Virus record (IMG/VR): IMGVR_UViG_3300042389_000682
Coordinates: 1-45,822 of that record
Source of the DNA: a virus
Length of the DNA stretch: 45,822 nt
Reading direction: 5' to 3' (one strand)
Shown: in pieces, positions 1 through 7,039 of the stretch
Numbering within the stretch: position 1 is the first letter of the stretch
Layout: each line of letters opens with the position of its first letter
Made by a program: the position numbers and the translations under genes
The notes under the pieces: generated by a model
Told to the model about the DNA's origin: nothing
What the model saw: the letters and a program-made list of their open reading frames with translations, nothing else
Database searches by the model: none

Positions 1-211
1 CAGTGGGTTCCGAGATCAGTTCACGGATAATACCCCATTCAGATTCAGAATCTACCTGTAGAAATGGACCACCCTCAAAGTCTAGATACGCTAGGTCTGG
101 ATGTCCACCACCACGATAAAACTTTGACTTACCTTCAATTGTAAACCAACCACCACCATGATCGGTGATATACCTTGGTTCACCATAACGACTATTAATC
201 TTCTTAATCAC
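1..211 (-). CDS. Hypothetical protein, 3' end off-window
   Basis: The minus-strand frame stays open from a GTG codon at 211 to the window edge, so this is the N-terminal part of a gene. The GTG has a GGAG Shine-Dalgarno five bases upstream and overlaps the stop of the preceding gene (stop at 204-206), the tight coupling seen elsewhere in this early operon. The visible 70 residues begin VIKKINSRYGEPRYITDHGG and are Gly/Tyr rich with no motif I recognise. Start choice rests on the ribosome binding site and the overlap; an upstream start inside the neighbouring gene is possible but less natural. Function unknown. Confidence 0.6.
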   Translation of the reverse strand, partial: MIKKINSRYGEPRYITDHGGGWFTIEGKSKFYRGGGHPDLAYLDFEGGPFLQVDSESEWGIIRELISEPT

Positions 212-398
212 GCCAACTCCTTCCTTGAAGTACTATGTATGCCTCTTCAATTAACTTAGCAAGTTCTTCTGTATTGCCTTGTTTAGTTTTGGAATTATAG
301 TAACCATCCCAATCAGCCAAGAGCATAGAGGCATTGTAAATACGTTCCTCAAGAATTTCTAGTTTAATTTCAAGATCTTCGATATCGTGATAATCCAT
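204..398 (-). CDS. Small hypothetical protein (64 aa)
   Basis: This is a short acidic, mostly helical protein (MDYHDIEDLEIKLEILEERI at the N-terminus) with heptad-like spacing suggesting a short coiled coil. ATG at 398 is preceded by AAAGGAG at good spacing, supporting a real start. It follows tRNA-Arg in the direction of transcription and is translationally coupled by overlap to the truncated gene at 1-211. I do not recognise a family. It has no membrane segment and no cysteine or histidine cluster. Confidence 0.6.
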   Translation of the reverse strand: MDYHDIEDLEIKLEILEERIYNASMLLADWDGYYNSKTKQGNTEELAKLIEEAYIVLQGRSWRD

Positions 399-416
399 TT
401 GTGATACTCCTTTAAC

Positions 417-489
417 ATTTCCAGCTGGACTTGAACCAGCAACCTACAGCTTAGAAGGCTGTTGCTCTATCCAGTTGAGCTATGGAAAT
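417..489 (-). tRNA. tRNA-Arg (anticodon TCT)
   Basis: A full cloverleaf reads on the minus strand: acceptor ATTTCCA/TGGAAAT, TA linker, D stem GCTC/GAGC, anticodon stem ACAGC/GCTGT with loop CTTCTAA, five-base variable loop AGGTT, T stem GCTGG/CCAGC with loop TTCAAGT. Anticodon TCT reads AGA/AGG. The 3' CCA is not encoded. The late genes use AGA heavily (for example four AGA codons within seven codons near 18450), so this tRNA likely supplements a host poor in that tRNA. Confidence 0.93.
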
Positions 490-493
490 AAAA

Positions 494-582
494 TGGGATG
501 CTCAGATTTGCACTGAGTTGTTTAGCTTCTATGCTAGGACAAGGCTTGTCACCTCTGCCATTTCCTACATGGCTGCACCCCA
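494..582 (-). tRNA. Degenerate class II tRNA-like element
   Basis: On the minus strand, acceptor TGGGGTG pairs with CATCCCA (one G-T), a T arm CTCAG/CTGAG carries a seven-base loop, a short D stem GCC/GGC is present, and a long variable arm TAGC/GCTA is visible, as in Leu/Ser tRNAs. The anticodon arm does not form normally: the best local pairing is GACAA/TTGTC with only a three-base loop, or a weak stem whose loop lacks U33. The D-loop text GGAAATGGCAGA resembles tRNA-Leu. It sits five bases upstream of tRNA-Arg. It may be a decayed tRNA or one needing unusual processing; anticodon not assignable. Confidence 0.45.
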
Positions 583-587
583 ACCTG

Positions 588-1058
588 TTAGATGTGCTCG
601 TAGTTCTTTTCGATTACGTTAGCGATTTGCTTGAACGACTTGGGCTTAATGTTCTTCCTTACATCCATAGGATCAAGACCACCATCGTTAAGAAGAGCAA
701 GATCAATTTCAGACTTGTCGTTGCTAAAGCAACCAGTCTTATAGTCATCAGTAGCCGTATTGAATCCAGCCCACTCTGCTACCTCAGGGGGAAGACAACC
801 ATCTTCTCCATCAATTTCCCACTTAGAAAAGTTACAATCGTGGTCCATGTCTTCCTTTGAATAGGTATAGAAGAACTTGATATTAGGACCCTTCTTCTTT
901 CGCTTACGATCCTGTAGATAAAGATCGGTAAGGACACCGAGGCAGCAGTATGACTCTTGGCCTGTCGTGCCATTTACAGTACAAAGCTTCTCACGACCCT
1001 GCTTGTACTTGCCAGAGCGAAGGGCCTTGACCCACTTGTTCATAATTGTTTTCTTCAT
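588..1058 (-). CDS. Phage hypothetical protein with YCCLGVL motif (156 aa)
   Basis: The protein opens MKKTIMNKWVKALRSGKYKQ and carries the YCCLGVLTDLYL stretch at about residues 37-48, a signature I associate with a widespread family of small phage proteins of unknown function (WxxALRSGxYxQ followed by YCCLGVL). The C-terminal third (SFKQIANVIEKNY) is also typical, a region that usually reads FxxIAxxIE. ATG at 1058 has AAGGAG five bases upstream. Soluble, with several conserved Cys. It lies between the tRNA cluster and a run of small unknown genes. Function unknown; family assignment is from memory of motif, not a search. Confidence 0.75.
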   Translation of the reverse strand: MKKTIMNKWVKALRSGKYKQGREKLCTVNGTTGQESYCCLGVLTDLYLQDRKRKKKGPNIKFFYTYSKEDMDHDCNFSKWEIDGEDGCLPPEVAEWAGFNTATDDYKTGCFSNDKSEIDLALLNDGGLDPMDVRKNIKPKSFKQIANVIEKNYEHI

Positions 1059-1067
1059 TGTTGCTCC

Positions 1068-1349
1068 TTAGTCTACAAAGATCTCGACTTCAGCACGGAT
1101 GCTGTTACGAAGATCGTATCGAACCGCATCAAGGATGTCATCCTTAATTCCATCAGTGTTATAATCACTAAGATCAAAGTTACGACTCATCCACGAATCA
1201 ATTTTGGCATCAATAAGACTACTATAGCCAGGATTGGCTTCTAGCTTCTTGATTACCATCTCAGCAATCTGATTGTAGATTTCAGGTGAAACCATAATAG
1301 GTACGTTGATTACTTCTTGCACGGTAGTTGTTCCAATGTGTGTGTTCAT
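1068..1349 (-). CDS. Small hypothetical protein (93 aa)
   Basis: I start this gene at the ATG at 1349 (MNTHIGTTTVQEVINV), about 11 bases after GGAGG, because this avoids overlap with the upstream gene, which stops at 1357; in-frame starts at 1373 and 1400 would overlap it. The protein is acidic, with two predicted helical segments around EIYNQIAEMVIKKLEA and DDILDAVRYDLRNSIRAEVE. No recognised domain. The stop is ten bases before the start of the next gene, whose ribosome binding site overlaps this stop. Confidence 0.55.
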   Translation of the reverse strand: MNTHIGTTTVQEVINVPIMVSPEIYNQIAEMVIKKLEANPGYSSLIDAKIDSWMSRNFDLSDYNTDGIKDDILDAVRYDLRNSIRAEVEIFVD

Positions 1350-1356
1350 GTGTGTG

Positions 1357-1551
1357 TCATCCTCCAGATCCATGGTAATAGACTCCCAAACCAATTTCAA
1401 CAGGTGGGATTAGATCCCGTGCATCAATTTCTTCATTAACAAGTTTCTGTAGATCTGCATCTGTAATGATACAAATACTACAGCTATCTACAGTATTCCA
1501 AGTTTCACCATCAGGCAAAACAATAATTGCATGCATCTTATTCGACTTCAT
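1357..1551 (-). CDS. Small hypothetical protein (64 aa)
   Basis: ATG at 1551 (MKSNKMHAIIVLPDGETWNT) follows a GAGGT ribosome binding site eight bases upstream; a TTG two codons earlier is the only other upstream option. The core IIVLPDGETWNTVDSCSICI resembles the opening of the upstream neighbour (NIGVVHDVSETWYFDI) in sharing a beta strand followed by ETW, so these two adjacent genes may be distant relatives or share a small fold. It overlaps the upstream gene by 14 bases. No function assigned. Confidence 0.55.
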   Translation of the reverse strand: MKSNKMHAIIVLPDGETWNTVDSCSICIITDADLQKLVNEEIDARDLIPPVEIGLGVYYHGSGG

Positions 1552-1750
1552 AATCAAATACCTCAGTTACCTTTTCATCATGGTAATCATAATCAGCCAG
1601 GTTTGCGTCAAACTTTGTCCAGATGATATTTGGATTGGCCTTAATGTTTTCAAAGATTTTTTGGGCATTAGCATCATCCTCAATATCAAAGTACCAAGTC
1701 TCACTTACGTCATGAACAACTCCAATGTTAACCGACATTCTCTTTGACAT
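1538..1750 (-). CDS. Small acidic hypothetical protein (70 aa)
   Basis: ATG at 1750 (MSKRMSVNIGVVHDVSETWY) is preceded by AAAGGA six bases upstream; an earlier in-frame TTG is less likely. The protein is rich in Asp/Asn and ends DYHDEKVTEVFDYEVE, a very acidic tail of the kind seen in phage DNA-mimic or host-inhibitor proteins, though nothing specific supports that here. It is the first gene after the terminator that closes the tRNA-Ile segment. Function unknown. Confidence 0.55.
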   Translation of the reverse strand: MSKRMSVNIGVVHDVSETWYFDIEDDANAQKIFENIKANPNIIWTKFDANLADYDYHDEKVTEVFDYEVE

Positions 1751-1764
1751 ATTGTTCCTTTGCG

Positions 1765-1792
1765 ACAAAAACAGGGCAGTAACGCACTGCCC
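1765..1792 (-). terminator. Rho-independent terminator after tRNA segment
   Basis: On the minus strand GGGCAGT-gcgtt-ACTGCCC forms a seven-pair hairpin (1774-1792) followed by TGTTTTTG. It lies directly downstream of tRNA-Ile and upstream of the small-gene run at 1750, so it probably ends or attenuates the transcript carrying the upstream genes and matures the tRNA 3' side. Confidence 0.75.
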
Positions 1793-1800
1793 ATTATAGT

Positions 1801-1877
1801 AGTAGGGGTGGGAGTCGAACCCACATGAGGGCCATTATAAGTGACCACCTTTTACCAAATCTATCAGGCACCCTACC
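1801..1877 (-). tRNA. tRNA-Ile (anticodon TAT)
   Basis: A complete minus-strand cloverleaf: acceptor GGTAGGG/CCCTACT (G-T closing), TG linker, D stem CCT/AGG with a long loop containing GG, anticodon stem GGTCA/TGGCC with loop CTTATAA, variable CTCAT, T stem GTGGG/CCCAC with loop TTCGACT. Anticodon TAT reads AUA directly, so no lysidine modification of a CAT anticodon is needed. AUA is avoided in GC-rich hosts, which matches a compensation role for the AT-rich phage genes. Confidence 0.92.
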
Positions 1878-1884
1878 ATGTATA

Positions 1885-1973
1885 GCTATCTGGGGGAATC
1901 GAACCCCCACCATGCCACCATTTTATTTACATGTCTGCGAACATGTTAGGCACAGTTGGCGCCAGCCAATAGC
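1885..1973 (-). tRNA. Noncanonical tRNA-like element
   Basis: The 3' half is a normal tRNA end on the minus strand: T stem GGGGG/CCCCC with loop TTCGATT, then AGATAGC, which pairs with GCTATT at the 5' side (six pairs, one G-T, seventh mismatched). The middle is odd: a GGC/GCC D-like stem, an arm ACATG/CATGT whose loop is eight bases (TTCGCAGA) rather than seven, and a roughly 20-base A-rich variable region. The anticodon is therefore not assignable with confidence. It may be a functional but unusual tRNA, a tRNA remnant, or a tRNA-like processing signal 5' of tRNA-Ile. Confidence 0.5.
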
Positions 1974-1979
1974 TTGACC

Positions 1980-2354
1980 TTAATAATCCAATTGAACGAG
2001 TCCATGAGGGACCGAGTAGTATATTTCTACGAATGTTTCCATACACCACGGCAAGCATAGTTTACAAGGCTTGGCTAATTTCATATCTCCCTTTGGACCA
2101 AACCTGAAGTTAAGCAAGGTAAGATCATTATCTCTATAGTTCTTTGGAACCTTCAGTAGCGCATCGAGTTCGCTGTGGAGTTCGCAGCTCCTGTAGCCAT
2201 ACTTAGCAGCTAGAGGATGGGTCTTTCTCCTGTTGATTCCAATACCAAGTATACGATTATCCTGTAAGATAATTGATACATGGTTGTGTGATCTATATTG
2301 ATTGATATTAAAGAATTCTTCTCTCGCTATTTCACGATACTTTTCGATGTTCAA
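1980..2354 (-). CDS. Cytidine/deoxycytidylate deaminase-like protein (124 aa)
   Basis: The zinc-binding signature of the cytidine deaminase superfamily is present: H60-S-E62 (ELHSELDALL) and P96-C97-K-L-C100 (KPCKLCLPWC). His60, Cys97 and Cys100 would bind zinc and Glu62 would be the proton shuttle. Length of 124 aa is close to small free cytidine or dCMP deaminases. Substrate is not readable; with ThyX nearby, dCMP to dUMP for dTTP synthesis is the natural inference, but a nucleic-acid deaminase is possible. The start is a TTG at 2354 with GAGG nine bases upstream, overlapping the RusA gene end by 23 bases; no suitable ATG exists before the motif. Confidence 0.78.
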   Translation of the reverse strand: MNIEKYREIAREEFFNINQYRSHNHVSIILQDNRILGIGINRRKTHPLAAKYGYRSCELHSELDALLKVPKNYRDNDLTLLNFRFGPKGDMKLAKPCKLCLPWCMETFVEIYYSVPHGLVQLDY

Positions 2355-2733
2355 CTTTGACTTCCTCTATTTCCACGACAAAGTATCCTTCTTCATCGGG
2401 GCTAGCCCATTGCTTTGAAATGAACAGAGCAATGATCTGTGAGTCATCATCCCACAACTTACCATTCAACGAATCTAGAATGGCCTTGCTGTAGTTGTCT
2501 ACATCGGCTCTTGGATATTCTAGCTTGGTTGATTTAGGTCTTGTTACATAACATTTGATATCGACTGCAAGTTTTCCACTCATTGGAGTGAAGTTCCGCC
2601 CGAGGATTCTATTGATTACAATAGCAGCCGCCGAGCGGAACCTCTTATAAGGCCCAGTAAAATATGCACCGAACTTGCTGACGCGGGGGCGTGATGCAGC
2701 AACGGGATTTATTGGGAACTTATAACTCCGCAT
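2332..2733 (-). CDS. rusA: RusA-family Holliday junction resolvase
   Basis: The sequence has the RusA layout: an N-terminal basic RPRV segment (residues 15-18) and the diagnostic core PRADVDNYSKAILDSLNG followed by WDDDSQI (residues about 74-100), with the acidic residues D77, D79 and D95-D97 expected to coordinate magnesium. The family resolves four-way junctions by symmetric nicking; in T7-like phages this job is usually done by gp3, so RusA likely substitutes for it in debranching replication concatemers. ATG at 2733 has AGGTG at short spacing. Length of 133 aa is normal. It is coupled to the deaminase by overlap. Confidence 0.9.
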   Translation of the reverse strand: MRSYKFPINPVAASRPRVSKFGAYFTGPYKRFRSAAAIVINRILGRNFTPMSGKLAVDIKCYVTRPKSTKLEYPRADVDNYSKAILDSLNGKLWDDDSQIIALFISKQWASPDEEGYFVVEIEEVKVEHRKVS

Positions 2734-2744
2734 GAGTCACCTAC

Positions 2745-3221
2745 TTAGAATGGAACGTCAGAGTCGCCGCCATCTACTGGCTTGAAGTCTGAGTTTTGTC
2801 CAACGTAGTTCCGCTCAATCAGCTGAATCGACTCCATGTAGAATGAAACCGAATTGTCACGACTGATGAGAGCGGGCGTGACCTTGACCCTGACTACATC
2901 GGAACCAAATGGAATGGTATCCGAAGGCTTGGTGTCGGGGCCTAGGACTGGGAACGTCTTGATGCCTTCCTTAGCCTTGAGGACATTTTTGAACTTGATG
3001 GTCTTGACTCCATCAGCGTCCTTGAGGCCGTTGATCTTCTTGCCACCGAGTTCCTTGACAGACGATTGAAGTTGCTTCTGCAACTCAGGTGTAAGCTCAA
3101 CAGTTACGGAATGATTTGGGTTACCGAACTTGTCGTCTGGGGACATGAGGTGTGACCACTTGACGATCACGTTACCTGTTACGAATGGCTTGGCATATTT
3201 AGCTTTGGTCGTTGCTGGCAT
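2745..3221 (-). CDS. Single-stranded DNA-binding protein, gp2.5-like
   Basis: A 158-aa protein with an OB-fold-like beta-rich body and a strongly acidic C-terminus ending DGGDSDVPF. An acidic tail closing in an aromatic Phe is the hallmark by which T7 gp2.5-type SSBs contact DNA polymerase and helicase-primase. The segment VIVKWSHLMSPDDKFGNPNH resembles other phage gp2.5 relatives. I start at ATG 3221 (MPATTKAK) because GGAGAGG lies six bases upstream; an ATG five codons earlier overlaps that site. It sits with RusA, consistent with a replication/recombination segment. Confidence 0.8.
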   Translation of the reverse strand: MPATTKAKYAKPFVTGNVIVKWSHLMSPDDKFGNPNHSVTVELTPELQKQLQSSVKELGGKKINGLKDADGVKTIKFKNVLKAKEGIKTFPVLGPDTKPSDTIPFGSDVVRVKVTPALISRDNSVSFYMESIQLIERNYVGQNSDFKPVDGGDSDVPF

Positions 3222-3378
3222 CTGTTGCCTCTCCATCTACCTTGGGTAGAATGTTTGTGATATTGGTACGGATATTAAAACTAATTGCATCTAGCTGACG
3301 GTATAGGTCACTAAGATAGGCAACAACAGCATCCGTGGGAACTGCTGATACCTGTTTGTTCTCTTGATTTTCACTCAT
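3199..3378 (-). CDS. Small hypothetical protein (59 aa)
   Basis: A short gene between the phosphoesterase and SSB: it begins MSENQENKQVSAVPTDAVVA and ends TDASNDQS. ATG at 3378 shares its T with the upstream stop (TAATG), GGAG lies eight bases upstream, and the gene runs 23 bases into the SSB start region. The middle (YLSDLYRQLDAISFNIRTNI) is a likely amphipathic helix. The tight packing and good ribosome site argue that it is real. No function assigned. Confidence 0.65.
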   Translation of the reverse strand: MSENQENKQVSAVPTDAVVAYLSDLYRQLDAISFNIRTNITNILPKVDGEATDASNDQS

Positions 3379-4031
3379 TACATGATCTCCAAGTAAGGTT
3401 GATTGCCATCAATTACGATTCCACAACTAAGGATGGCTTTCTTAAGGTGTGGTCTTGAATATGCAAGTGCTGGGTGTTTCTGATCAACGCCGCAGCCAAC
3501 ATTCATACCAAAATACATGGTATTCGGGCCTTTAATCCAGTTAATGGCAGCGAGAGAATGGTGATGTCCACATACTACTGATTGTAGTCTTGCTTTTGCA
3601 GCGTTGAATGAAGGGTACTGACCGCCCCAACCATCGCCATGAACATAATAAACACCATTGAACTCAAAATTATAATCCCAATTCCAAGTGGGAGTATTAT
3701 ACACATCACAATAAGATTTAAGATAAACCTCAGGAATACCATTCTTTACTGCTTTCTTTTGTACCCGTGCATCGTGATTACCAATACATACAGATGCATT
3801 CTTAAATGCATTGTACCATTTGCGTATACCTTCTTTTGCTTGGGCCAACTCATCAATGGGACCTGGCAATGATGGATTTTTGTCATGTGCTGAGATAGCT
3901 TCATGATCAATGATGTCACCAATGAATACGGTATTGTTTGTTTTATATTTACGTTTCATGTCAAGACAGAAGTGAAGATAGTCTTCATGATCTGCTGGAC
4001 AATGCAAGTCACCGATTACCAGTGTTCTCAT
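3378..4031 (-). CDS. Calcineurin-like metallophosphoesterase (217 aa)
   Basis: All canonical metallophosphoesterase blocks are present in order: GDLH (residues 7-10), GDIIDH (38-43), GNHD (84-87), an HGDG block (131-134) and GHHH (155-158). These bind two metal ions and support phosphomonoester, diester or nucleic-acid hydrolysis; the substrate cannot be told. I start at ATG 4031 (MRTLVIGDLH), with GGGGG upstream and the first motif right after the start; longer in-frame extension would run through the preceding gene. Its place beside SSB and RusA hints at nucleic-acid processing, though a protein or nucleotide phosphatase role is equally possible. Confidence 0.88.
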   Translation of the reverse strand: MRTLVIGDLHCPADHEDYLHFCLDMKRKYKTNNTVFIGDIIDHEAISAHDKNPSLPGPIDELAQAKEGIRKWYNAFKNASVCIGNHDARVQKKAVKNGIPEVYLKSYCDVYNTPTWNWDYNFEFNGVYYVHGDGWGGQYPSFNAAKARLQSVVCGHHHSLAAINWIKGPNTMYFGMNVGCGVDQKHPALAYSRPHLKKAILSCGIVIDGNQPYLEIM

Positions 4032-4185
4032 TCTTCCCCCATCTACGCTTTGCATCTTCCTTCCATTGCACAGCAAGTGGAGGAAGTGGTTCACCCTTAT
4101 CCTGAGGGATTGGTTCATATACATTGAACTTACCCTGTAGATGTAGAATCTGCCACTTGTTTAGGTGGTCATATGTTTGGTTCAT
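4009..4185 (-). CDS. Small hypothetical protein (58 aa)
   Basis: Begins MNQTYDHLNKWQILHLQGKF at ATG 4185 with AAGGA about nine bases upstream. The C-terminal half is basic and Trp containing (VQWKEDAKRRWGKNENTGNR). It overlaps the preceding 46-aa gene by 17 bases and the phosphoesterase start by 23 bases, so all three are translationally linked. A longer version from a GTG at 4269 would overlap the 46-aa gene completely and I reject it. Function unknown. Confidence 0.6.
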   Translation of the reverse strand: MNQTYDHLNKWQILHLQGKFNVYEPIPQDKGEPLPPLAVQWKEDAKRRWGKNENTGNR

Positions 4186-4309
4186 TACGTTTGTTCCTTG
4201 CCTCTCGGCGTTGAAGTTGTCTGCGCTTTTTGTCTTGTTCGCGCTTGTGCTTTTCGTAATTGAATTCACGAATATCCTTTTTACGAATGTTCTTTTGTTC
4301 TGCCATCAT
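4169..4309 (-). CDS. Very basic small protein (46 aa)
   Basis: A short reading frame MMAEQKNIRKKDIREFNYEK continuing into a Lys/Arg-rich helix (KREQDKKRRQLQRREARNK). ATGATG at 4309 and 4306 follows GAGG at four to seven bases, and the stop of the preceding gene (4306-4308) overlaps the start. The composition suggests nucleic-acid binding or a charged single helix, but nothing more specific can be said. Included because the ribosome site and overlaps on both sides match the operon style. Confidence 0.55.
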   Translation of the reverse strand: MMAEQKNIRKKDIREFNYEKHKREQDKKRRQLQRREARNKRNEPNI

Positions 4310-4593
4310 ACTTCCTCAATCTTAATCACCATTCGCTTAGGTATCTTGTTTACCTGAGCAGTCTCACCAGGGCCGATTGTTGAAGTCAACGATATCTGTT
4401 CATCGTCATTGTGTAGAACAAAGCCAACAGTCAACATCATAGGTAATGGTTCTTTGGCTGAGGACTTAGCCTCATCCTTTTCCAACCACCCAGCCCCACC
4501 AATTGTCATTGCGTCTACCCAAGTTACCTTGACTAGACGAGGAACCTTGTCTGGATACGATACATTCTTAGGCGAAGAAGTATTCTGATTCAA
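4306..4593 (-). CDS. Small phage protein downstream of RNA polymerase (about 95 aa)
   Basis: The reliable core runs from VPRLVKVTWVDAMTIGGAGW to IPKRMVIKIEEV and resembles a common small phage beta-rich protein (VxVxWxDxxxxGGW ... VGFVLHNDDExI). No ATG exists between the RNA polymerase stop and the core, so I propose a TTG at 4593 within the polymerase C-terminal codons; the frame is open back to 4686, and the first internal ATG is after the conserved tryptophan. The start is therefore uncertain. It is translationally coupled to the RNA polymerase gene. Function unknown. Confidence 0.55.
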   Translation of the reverse strand: MNQNTSSPKNVSYPDKVPRLVKVTWVDAMTIGGAGWLEKDEAKSSAKEPLPMMLTVGFVLHNDDEQISLTSTIGPGETAQVNKIPKRMVIKIEEV

Positions 4594-7003
4594 CGACTTC
4601 TTCGATTTGGAACTCGTTCTCCCTTTGGGGGATTTCGGGGAGATAGATCCCGTATCGCTCTTCAATTTCTTTCTTGAGTTTTTCAAGTTGATTCTCCTGA
4701 TGGATTTTAATAAACTCTTCTCGCAATAACCTGTGCATCAATTGGACATCGGGTGCATAGGTTCCATAGGAATCATGGACAAATGAATATGCCGTGATAC
4801 CTTCGTCCAACATACTAGATATTGTCATAAACATATGAGCTGCATCTAGTGAATGGATGTAGTTTGGAGAAATTGCGAGATACTGCGCCTTGCCATCAAG
4901 ATCCTCTGTAACAGTAGAGAATACAAGCTGCTGACGATTGAACAACTCAGCATAACTGACTCTCTCAAGTACTTGATTGTAGACATGATGTACCTCAAAG
5001 CCACTTGGTGTAGTCCACACAAATGGTTTATTCATTGCATTTAGTATGTCGGCTACTTCACGCAGCCATTCCTTGCCACGATTGGGAGACTCCATAGTTT
5101 CACCTAGACCAGATTGAATTGCTCTAGCTAGTTCTACTACGGCACCACCTCGTTGTTCCTTAGGAACCCAATCAACATGGCCTTCCTGCTTGACATACTT
5201 TTGCATGCCGTAGAATGTAAGACCATATGCATCGCACATAGTGGGACGCTTGGTTACATTCCTAGGCAGTTTGTTTTCCCAGTACTCAAGAAATGCAGGA
5301 TACCATCTGTTCTCAGGAGTGGCAATCATGAAATCAGTAGCTGCATCTGCAACGAATTGGTACAGATCTTGTGGCTTATCTGTCTTGATAAGATTAGTAA
5401 GCACAGCAAGTTTACGGTTACGCATGATGGCAGCCCAATGCTGACCACCATTATTAGCACCATCCATCTGAATAGGAAGCTGAGTCAATCCATCCTTGCG
5501 GCATACCTCGTAGATAGCAGCCAGTCTTTGGAACGACTTGTTCTTCTTCTTGCTTGGATCAATCCATTCCTTGTTTGCATATGGATCTTCTGCAATTTTT
5601 TGCAACATTTCCATGTTGTCAAGAACCCAGCGTACTCGGTCATCGAATGGTTTCTTGTCTTGATCAAAGAGGTTTGCAGTATGTACATACAACCAATACA
5701 TACCTTCCTTGGTCTGCTTCCTAGGCTTGGCAAAGTGCACCAGTCCACGATCAAAGTCAACACCCTGAGGTGACAACAGTTCACAGACTGAGTATGCTCG
5801 GCCTCGGAAGTCCAGGGTATATGGCATGTAGAAGAAGTGCCATTGCATCATCTTCTTTGCAAGTTCAAGACGGACAATCATTCTTGACCGTGCTTGTTCT
5901 TCCTTGTACCATTCTCCCCAAGCCTCATTGGATTCTTGCATCCACTTGGCTTGCTCTTCCTTGGTTCCCTCTTCTGGGTATGGTCTACTAAATGCATAAT
6001 CCCTGAAGGTATATGCAGGAAGATTAGCAAGACGATAATCATTCTCAAACATATTCTTCATGACTTGGTATACCTGGGTATTTACAGACCACTCGGTATC
6101 CATCAGTGCATTAAGACCCTTGAGAACTAGATCTGATGGACGTGAATCCCAATCCTTGGGATCAGCACCAACAGGATGATATCTCTTAATCATCTTCTTC
6201 CGTACCCAAGGGCTTAGGAATCCACCATCTTCTTTGGTAGTATGATGTACTGGAGGACAGATCATAGGTCGGTAGACCAGACAAGCTGTTTCCAATAGTT
6301 CATGCCTCTTCTGAATCTCAGATAGAATCCAAGGTGCAAATGAAACAAGCAAGGACTTTTTGTTCTTGCCATTCCAATGTACACGACTGGTTAGGATGTC
6401 AGAAGCAAGGGCAATCCTAAGCATGTTGTGACCTAGGTCTTCTTTTTCCTTAGCCCTAAGCTTAGGAATCTCAGTTACCTTTTTGGTAAATGCCTTACAT
6501 CTCTTGACAGTCCAGTTCTTAATGAACTTGGATTGCTTGCGCCAATCATCAGAGAATCGTTTCTTTGCTTGCTGATATGCAACAATAGAAACAACATCAT
6601 CTGCAATTAACTTGGCAACTTGCTGTGCAACAGGTGCATTAGCAGGAATACCCATTGTGTCATCGAATGCTTGGATTGTATTCCTAGTTAGGAACAATCT
6701 CATCATTGATCTAATTGTAATGTCTGCCATCTTGGCAGCACCAATACTAAGTAGAGGAGCCAGCCAATCAGGTGACTTACGATTATTACAACACTCGTCA
6801 ATCCACTTCTGGTAGAATGGAGTAAGGTGAATAACTGCTGACTCTAGCAGCAATTGTTCTGGCTTACCCTCATCAGGTGCTCTACCATACTCTCTCCAAT
6901 ACTTCTCTACACCACTGTTTAGCAAGTCTTCTTCAAATACCTTTTGCATATTGATTCGACGTTGCTGTTCTTCTTTACTCAGGTTTAACCATGAATGTAG
7001 CAT
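4568..7003 (-). CDS. T7-type single-subunit DNA-directed RNA polymerase (811 aa)
   Basis: All family blocks are readable: the T/DxxGR motif LDFRGR (R402) followed by SPQG, motif A MDGANNGGQHWAA with catalytic D514, motif B RNVTKRPTMCDAYG with K585 and Y593, motif C FVHDSYGTYAPD with H743-D744, and a C-terminus ending YFFA, the aromatic tail that T7 polymerase places in its active site. R402 to D514 is 112 residues, as in T7. Length is slightly below T7 (883 aa). ATG at 7003 has AAAGGAG, and a 6-bp hairpin with a three-base loop lies just 5' of it (7018-7032). It should transcribe phage middle/late genes from its own promoters, which I could not define with confidence. Confidence 0.97.
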   Translation of the reverse strand: MLHSWLNLSKEEQQRRINMQKVFEEDLLNSGVEKYWREYGRAPDEGKPEQLLLESAVIHLTPFYQKWIDECCNNRKSPDWLAPLLSIGAAKMADITIRSMMRLFLTRNTIQAFDDTMGIPANAPVAQQVAKLIADDVVSIVAYQQAKKRFSDDWRKQSKFIKNWTVKRCKAFTKKVTEIPKLRAKEKEDLGHNMLRIALASDILTSRVHWNGKNKKSLLVSFAPWILSEIQKRHELLETACLVYRPMICPPVHHTTKEDGGFLSPWVRKKMIKRYHPVGADPKDWDSRPSDLVLKGLNALMDTEWSVNTQVYQVMKNMFENDYRLANLPAYTFRDYAFSRPYPEEGTKEEQAKWMQESNEAWGEWYKEEQARSRMIVRLELAKKMMQWHFFYMPYTLDFRGRAYSVCELLSPQGVDFDRGLVHFAKPRKQTKEGMYWLYVHTANLFDQDKKPFDDRVRWVLDNMEMLQKIAEDPYANKEWIDPSKKKNKSFQRLAAIYEVCRKDGLTQLPIQMDGANNGGQHWAAIMRNRKLAVLTNLIKTDKPQDLYQFVADAATDFMIATPENRWYPAFLEYWENKLPRNVTKRPTMCDAYGLTFYGMQKYVKQEGHVDWVPKEQRGGAVVELARAIQSGLGETMESPNRGKEWLREVADILNAMNKPFVWTTPSGFEVHHVYNQVLERVSYAELFNRQQLVFSTVTEDLDGKAQYLAISPNYIHSLDAAHMFMTISSMLDEGITAYSFVHDSYGTYAPDVQLMHRLLREEFIKIHQENQLEKLKKEIEERYGIYLPEIPQRENEFQIEEVVESEYFFA

Positions 7004-7017
7004 AATTCTCCTTTGCG

Positions 7018-7032
7018 TATAGCTATGCTATA
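7018..7032 (-). promoter_or_regulatory. Hairpin in RNA polymerase gene leader
   Basis: TATAGC-ATA-GCTATA forms a perfect six-pair stem with a three-base loop immediately 5' of the AAAGGAG site of the T7-type RNA polymerase gene. Such a stem could protect the 5' end, mark an RNase site or be a protein-binding operator. A similar six-pair, ATA-loop hairpin lies 5' of the ribosome site of the gene at 13195-13458. Role is inferred only. Confidence 0.4.
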
Positions 7033-7039
7033 AGCACGG

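Noticed and set aside
498-860. Plus-strand frame of 120 aa near the left end.
   Set aside because: It is antisense to the YCCLGVL-family gene and runs through a tRNA-like element; no ribosome site.
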